From Candidatus Sumerlaeota bacterium (GTDB lineage Bacteria; Sumerlaeota; T1SED10-198M), in the NCBI GenBank assembly GCA_003554345.1, contig PWGE01000365.1, positions 1-7,975 on the forward strand: a DNA stretch of 7,975 nt, given 5' to 3'. The notes beneath the pieces are model-generated. The model did not search any database, was not told where the DNA came from, and saw nothing but the letters and a program-made list of their open reading frames with translations. This document shows positions 6,535 through 7,975 of this stretch, in pieces. The first letter of the stretch is position 1; every line of letters starts with the position of its first letter. The translations under genes were made by a program, and so were the position numbers.

Positions 6535-7428
6535 ATGAGAAGTTTTTTGTTTACTTTAATTTTCTGTTGTGGATGTCTTTTATTCGCTCAATTTTCCCTG
6601 CCTTTTATTGATGATTTTTCCGGAGAAGATCCGGGATGGAGTGAGTCTGTTGTTACTCCTGACTCTGTAGCTGATAATAATCATCAACTGGAGCGAAACG
6701 TTACGACTGCTGATATTCAGGCATTGGATGAGGATTTTGAAGCTCCTCAGGATAGTAATGGAGAGTTTCTGGTAATGGAAGTCAATGTTTACGATGAAGT
6801 GGAACAATGTGTAGCCCTGGTGCTGGATCAGGACCTTGATGATATTGTGGTAGAATGGCGGAAAATGGTATGGATCGAACCCGGCTGGACTACTGCTACC
6901 TCGGAATTTGCCGGAGTGGCGGTGAGGGCGAATGATCTTCTATCAACAGTTGGAGCTGATGCTGGATTTATGGATGATGGATACATGTTGCGCGTGCGAA
7001 CGGATTATTCCGGTACTCTTGGTTCTTATGCCGCTACGAAAAAGGTGGTAGGTAATGATCGTCAAAGTCCACCTGATGGGAAATGGCTTCTCTTTGAAGA
7101 AGGCTCTGATGGTGAAGGAGTGCATTGGGATTCAACTTTAATAAATATTAATCCTGATCCCGATGGTGATCCTATCCGTGTGACCAATCTCTGGGTAACC
7201 TACCGCATTGAGGCGGTTGGGAATTGGATTCGTTATTATATCAATGAGGACCTGGTATTTACAATTTATGATGATGAGTTTTCTTCCGGAAACGTTATTC
7301 TCTTTATGTGGGACCAATGGGATTCAGCAACTGACGAAGAGAATAAGGTTTTGTCAATTGTTGACTATATTGAAGTAGATGAATACGTTGAACCCACCTC
7401 TGCTGCCAGCTGGTCATTGTTTAGATAA
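6535..7428 (+). CDS. Secreted concanavalin/LamG-like beta-sandwich protein of unknown function
   Basis: Exported 297-aa protein. The signal peptide covers residues 1-19 (MRSFLFTLIFCCGCLLFAQ) and cleavage after LFAQ is likely; the three cysteines inside the core do not form a standard lipobox. The mature part looks like a single jelly-roll: an opening strand LPFIDDFSGEDPGWS (22-36), strands around VVEWRKMVWIEPGW (105-118) and EFAGVAVRAND (124-134), and closing strands LWVTYRIEAVGNWIRYYIN (219-237), LVFTIYDDEF (240-249) and LSIVDYIEV (273-281). These closing strands are typical of LamG-like and glucanase-like sandwiches. No catalytic acid pair of a known glycosidase family was recognised. The C-terminal tail SAASWSLFR resembles FATDWTQFE of the protein encoded at 3742-4802. 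It has its own promoter, ribosome-binding site and terminator, so it is probably monocistronic. The fold is a moderate-confidence reading; the ligand is unknown. Confidence 0.75.
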   Translation: MRSFLFTLIFCCGCLLFAQFSLPFIDDFSGEDPGWSESVVTPDSVADNNHQLERNVTTADIQALDEDFEAPQDSNGEFLVMEVNVYDEVEQCVALVLDQDLDDIVVEWRKMVWIEPGWTTATSEFAGVAVRANDLLSTVGADAGFMDDGYMLRVRTDYSGTLGSYAATKKVVGNDRQSPPDGKWLLFEEGSDGEGVHWDSTLININPDPDGDPIRVTNLWVTYRIEAVGNWIRYYINEDLVFTIYDDEFSSGNVILFMWDQWDSATDEENKVLSIVDYIEVDEYVEPTSAASWSLFR

Positions 7429-7449
7429 TTGACGCTGTTTTAGCTCAAT

Positions 7450-7489
7450 AAGAGCCGTGGACCTGAGACAGGTTCACGGCTCTTTTTTT
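7450..7489 (+). terminator. Strong intrinsic terminator of the second secreted-protein cassette
   Basis: A 16-bp stem pairs AAGAGCCGTGGACCTG (7450-7465) with 7469-7484 through an AGA loop, with one G-T pair, and runs into seven T (7483-7489). It starts 21 nt after the stop of the 6535 gene. The CCGTG/CACGG part is shared with the terminator at 4821. Confidence 0.9.
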
Positions 7490-7550
7490 ATGCTGTAGAG
7501 ATGTTTGTGAAAAAAAATAATTTCATCAGACCCGGAGAAGAGATTTCACG

Positions 7551-7573
7551 GGATGGACAGGATGAAACAGGAT
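7551..7573 (+). repeat. ACAGGAT-type degenerate repeat, copy A
   Basis: Two ACAGGAT words (GGACAGGAT, GAAACAGGAT) follow a TTTCACGGGAT lead-in at 7545. First of four related copies in the gene-free tail. The 7490-7890 stretch is purine-rich on this strand, and its short frames are low-complexity. Confidence 0.6.
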
Positions 7574-7603
7574 AAGAACAAAAAGATTAAGAATTCAGAA
7601 TAT

Positions 7604-7631
7604 TTGCATCGATATACAGGATGTACAGGAT
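7604..7631 (+). repeat. ACAGGAT-type degenerate repeat, copy B
   Basis: A 28-nt unit beginning TTGCATCGAT, followed by two 9-nt ACAGGAT words (ATACAGGAT, GTACAGGAT). It matches copy C in length and in 23 of 28 positions by eye. Confidence 0.75.
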
Positions 7632-7672
7632 AGGGAGTAAAGACAAACAAACCCCGGAATGAGAATGTATCA

Positions 7673-7697
7673 CGCAAAGCTCGCCAAGCCCGCAAAG
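7673..7697 (+). repeat. CGCAAAG-type degenerate 9-nt repeat
   Basis: Three words, CGCAAAG, CGCCAAG and CGCAAAG, start at 7673, 7682 and 7691, an exact 9-nt period. From memory, similar CGCAAAG strings occur with ACAGGAT strings in non-coding DNA of several bacterial phyla; their origin is not known to me. Confidence 0.65.
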
Positions 7698-7805
7698 TAA
7701 TACATACCAGAGATAAATCAAGAAATAAGACGAAGTCCGCAAGGAAGATGAAAATCTTTTGGAAAAGAGGAGAAAAGAGAAAGAAAACAGAAACCAGAAA
7801 ATTAC

Positions 7806-7833
7806 TTGCATCGATGCACAGGATAGTCAGGAT
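7806..7833 (+). repeat. ACAGGAT-type degenerate repeat, copy C
   Basis: A 28-nt unit beginning TTGCATCGAT, followed by GCACAGGAT and AGTCAGGAT. It is nearly the same as copy B, about 200 nt upstream. Confidence 0.75.
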
Positions 7834-7873
7834 ATCAGAAAAAAGATGATCTCATCTGACCTAAAAAAGAGAT

Positions 7874-7890
7874 TTAACATGATGAACAGG
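7874..7890 (+). repeat. ACAGGAT-type degenerate repeat, copy D, interrupted by the intron-like sequence
   Basis: TTAACATGATGAACAGG matches the first 17 positions of copy C (TTGCATCGATGCACAGG) at 13 sites. The expected AT is then replaced by GTGCGCC, the proposed group II intron start. Confidence 0.5.
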
Positions 7891-7975
7891 GTGCGCCAGG
7901 AAAAGCTTTTAGATTCTTGTCGGTTGAAGTCCGGCATAGGTAAGGTCTAACCAGCCGCCTATCACCAAATGGTAC
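7891..7975 (+). mobile_element. Probable 5' end of a group II intron (runs off the window)
   Basis: The sequence starts with GTGCGCC, matching the GUGYG 5' boundary consensus of group II introns, and continues with AGGAAAAGC. TGTCGG (7919-7924) and CCGGCA (7932-7937, one G-U) pair around TTGAAGT, recalling the GGxUGAAAGUCC hairpin of domain I. ATAGG (7936-7940) can pair with CCTAT (7958-7962). No long reading frame is present, as expected for the intron 5' region; a reverse transcriptase, if any, would lie beyond 7975. The identification rests on the boundary motif and these short stems, so it is tentative. Confidence 0.55.

Noticed and set aside
7587-7811. 74-codon hydrophobic minus-strand frame
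   Set aside because: It arises from the complement of purine-rich repeat DNA (runs of Phe, Leu, Ser); no ribosome-binding site or membrane-protein pattern beyond composition.
7604-7833. CRISPR array
   Set aside because: The two near-identical 28-nt units are about 200 nt apart with no regular spacers, and the other copies are degenerate.
7759-7950. 63-codon plus-strand frame in the repeat tail
   Set aside because: Low-complexity Lys/Glu/Arg-rich translation of the repeat field that crosses the intron-like boundary; no ribosome-binding site and no recognisable domain.

Overview
The window carries about 8 kb from a moderate-GC, probably diderm bacterium. It encodes a MetX/MetW methionine pair, a WecG/TagA-type glycosyltransferase, UvrC and three exported proteins whose signal peptides end in a '-FAQ'- or '-FA'-like cleavage site. 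MetX reads much like homologues I know from spirochetes such as Leptospira, but no marker here fixes the phylum, so a spirochete-like affiliation is only a weak guess.

Left part (1-3408, minus strand): a compact four-gene operon runs metX > metW > wecG/tagA-like > uvrC (cut by the left window edge). The joins are a 4-nt overlap, a 2-nt gap and an 8-nt overlap, so translation is probably coupled. A plausible promoter with an extended -10 lies just upstream of metX. Its inferred leader is about 28 nt, too short for a SAM riboswitch.

Middle part (3409-7489, plus strand): two independent 'cassettes' encode secreted beta-sandwich proteins. Each has a TTGACA promoter with the same TGTATTA element 12 nt downstream, a strong GGAGG ribosome-binding site, a signal peptide, a C-terminal tail with a conserved Trp and Phe, and an intrinsic terminator with a CCGTG/CACGG stem. 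The first (3742-4802) is an FN3-like plus concanavalin/LamG-like protein broken by a -1 frameshift near 4549-4570. The second (6535-7428) is intact. Between them lies a SurA/PrsA-like double-parvulin periplasmic chaperone (4808-6247). Its first codons overlap the terminator of the first cassette, so the terminator's T-tract also encodes part of its signal peptide.

Right part (7490-7975): no convincing protein gene. It holds a field of decayed short repeats of the ACAGGAT and CGCAAAG types with 9-nt periodicity. At 7891 the sequence switches to GTGCGCC followed by foldable RNA-like sequence that looks like the 5' end of a group II intron running off the window. It is inserted directly after an ACAGG within one repeat copy.

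The most notable points are the terminator embedded in a signal-peptide coding sequence, the shared regulatory architecture of the two secreted-protein cassettes, and the likely group II intron in the repeat field.
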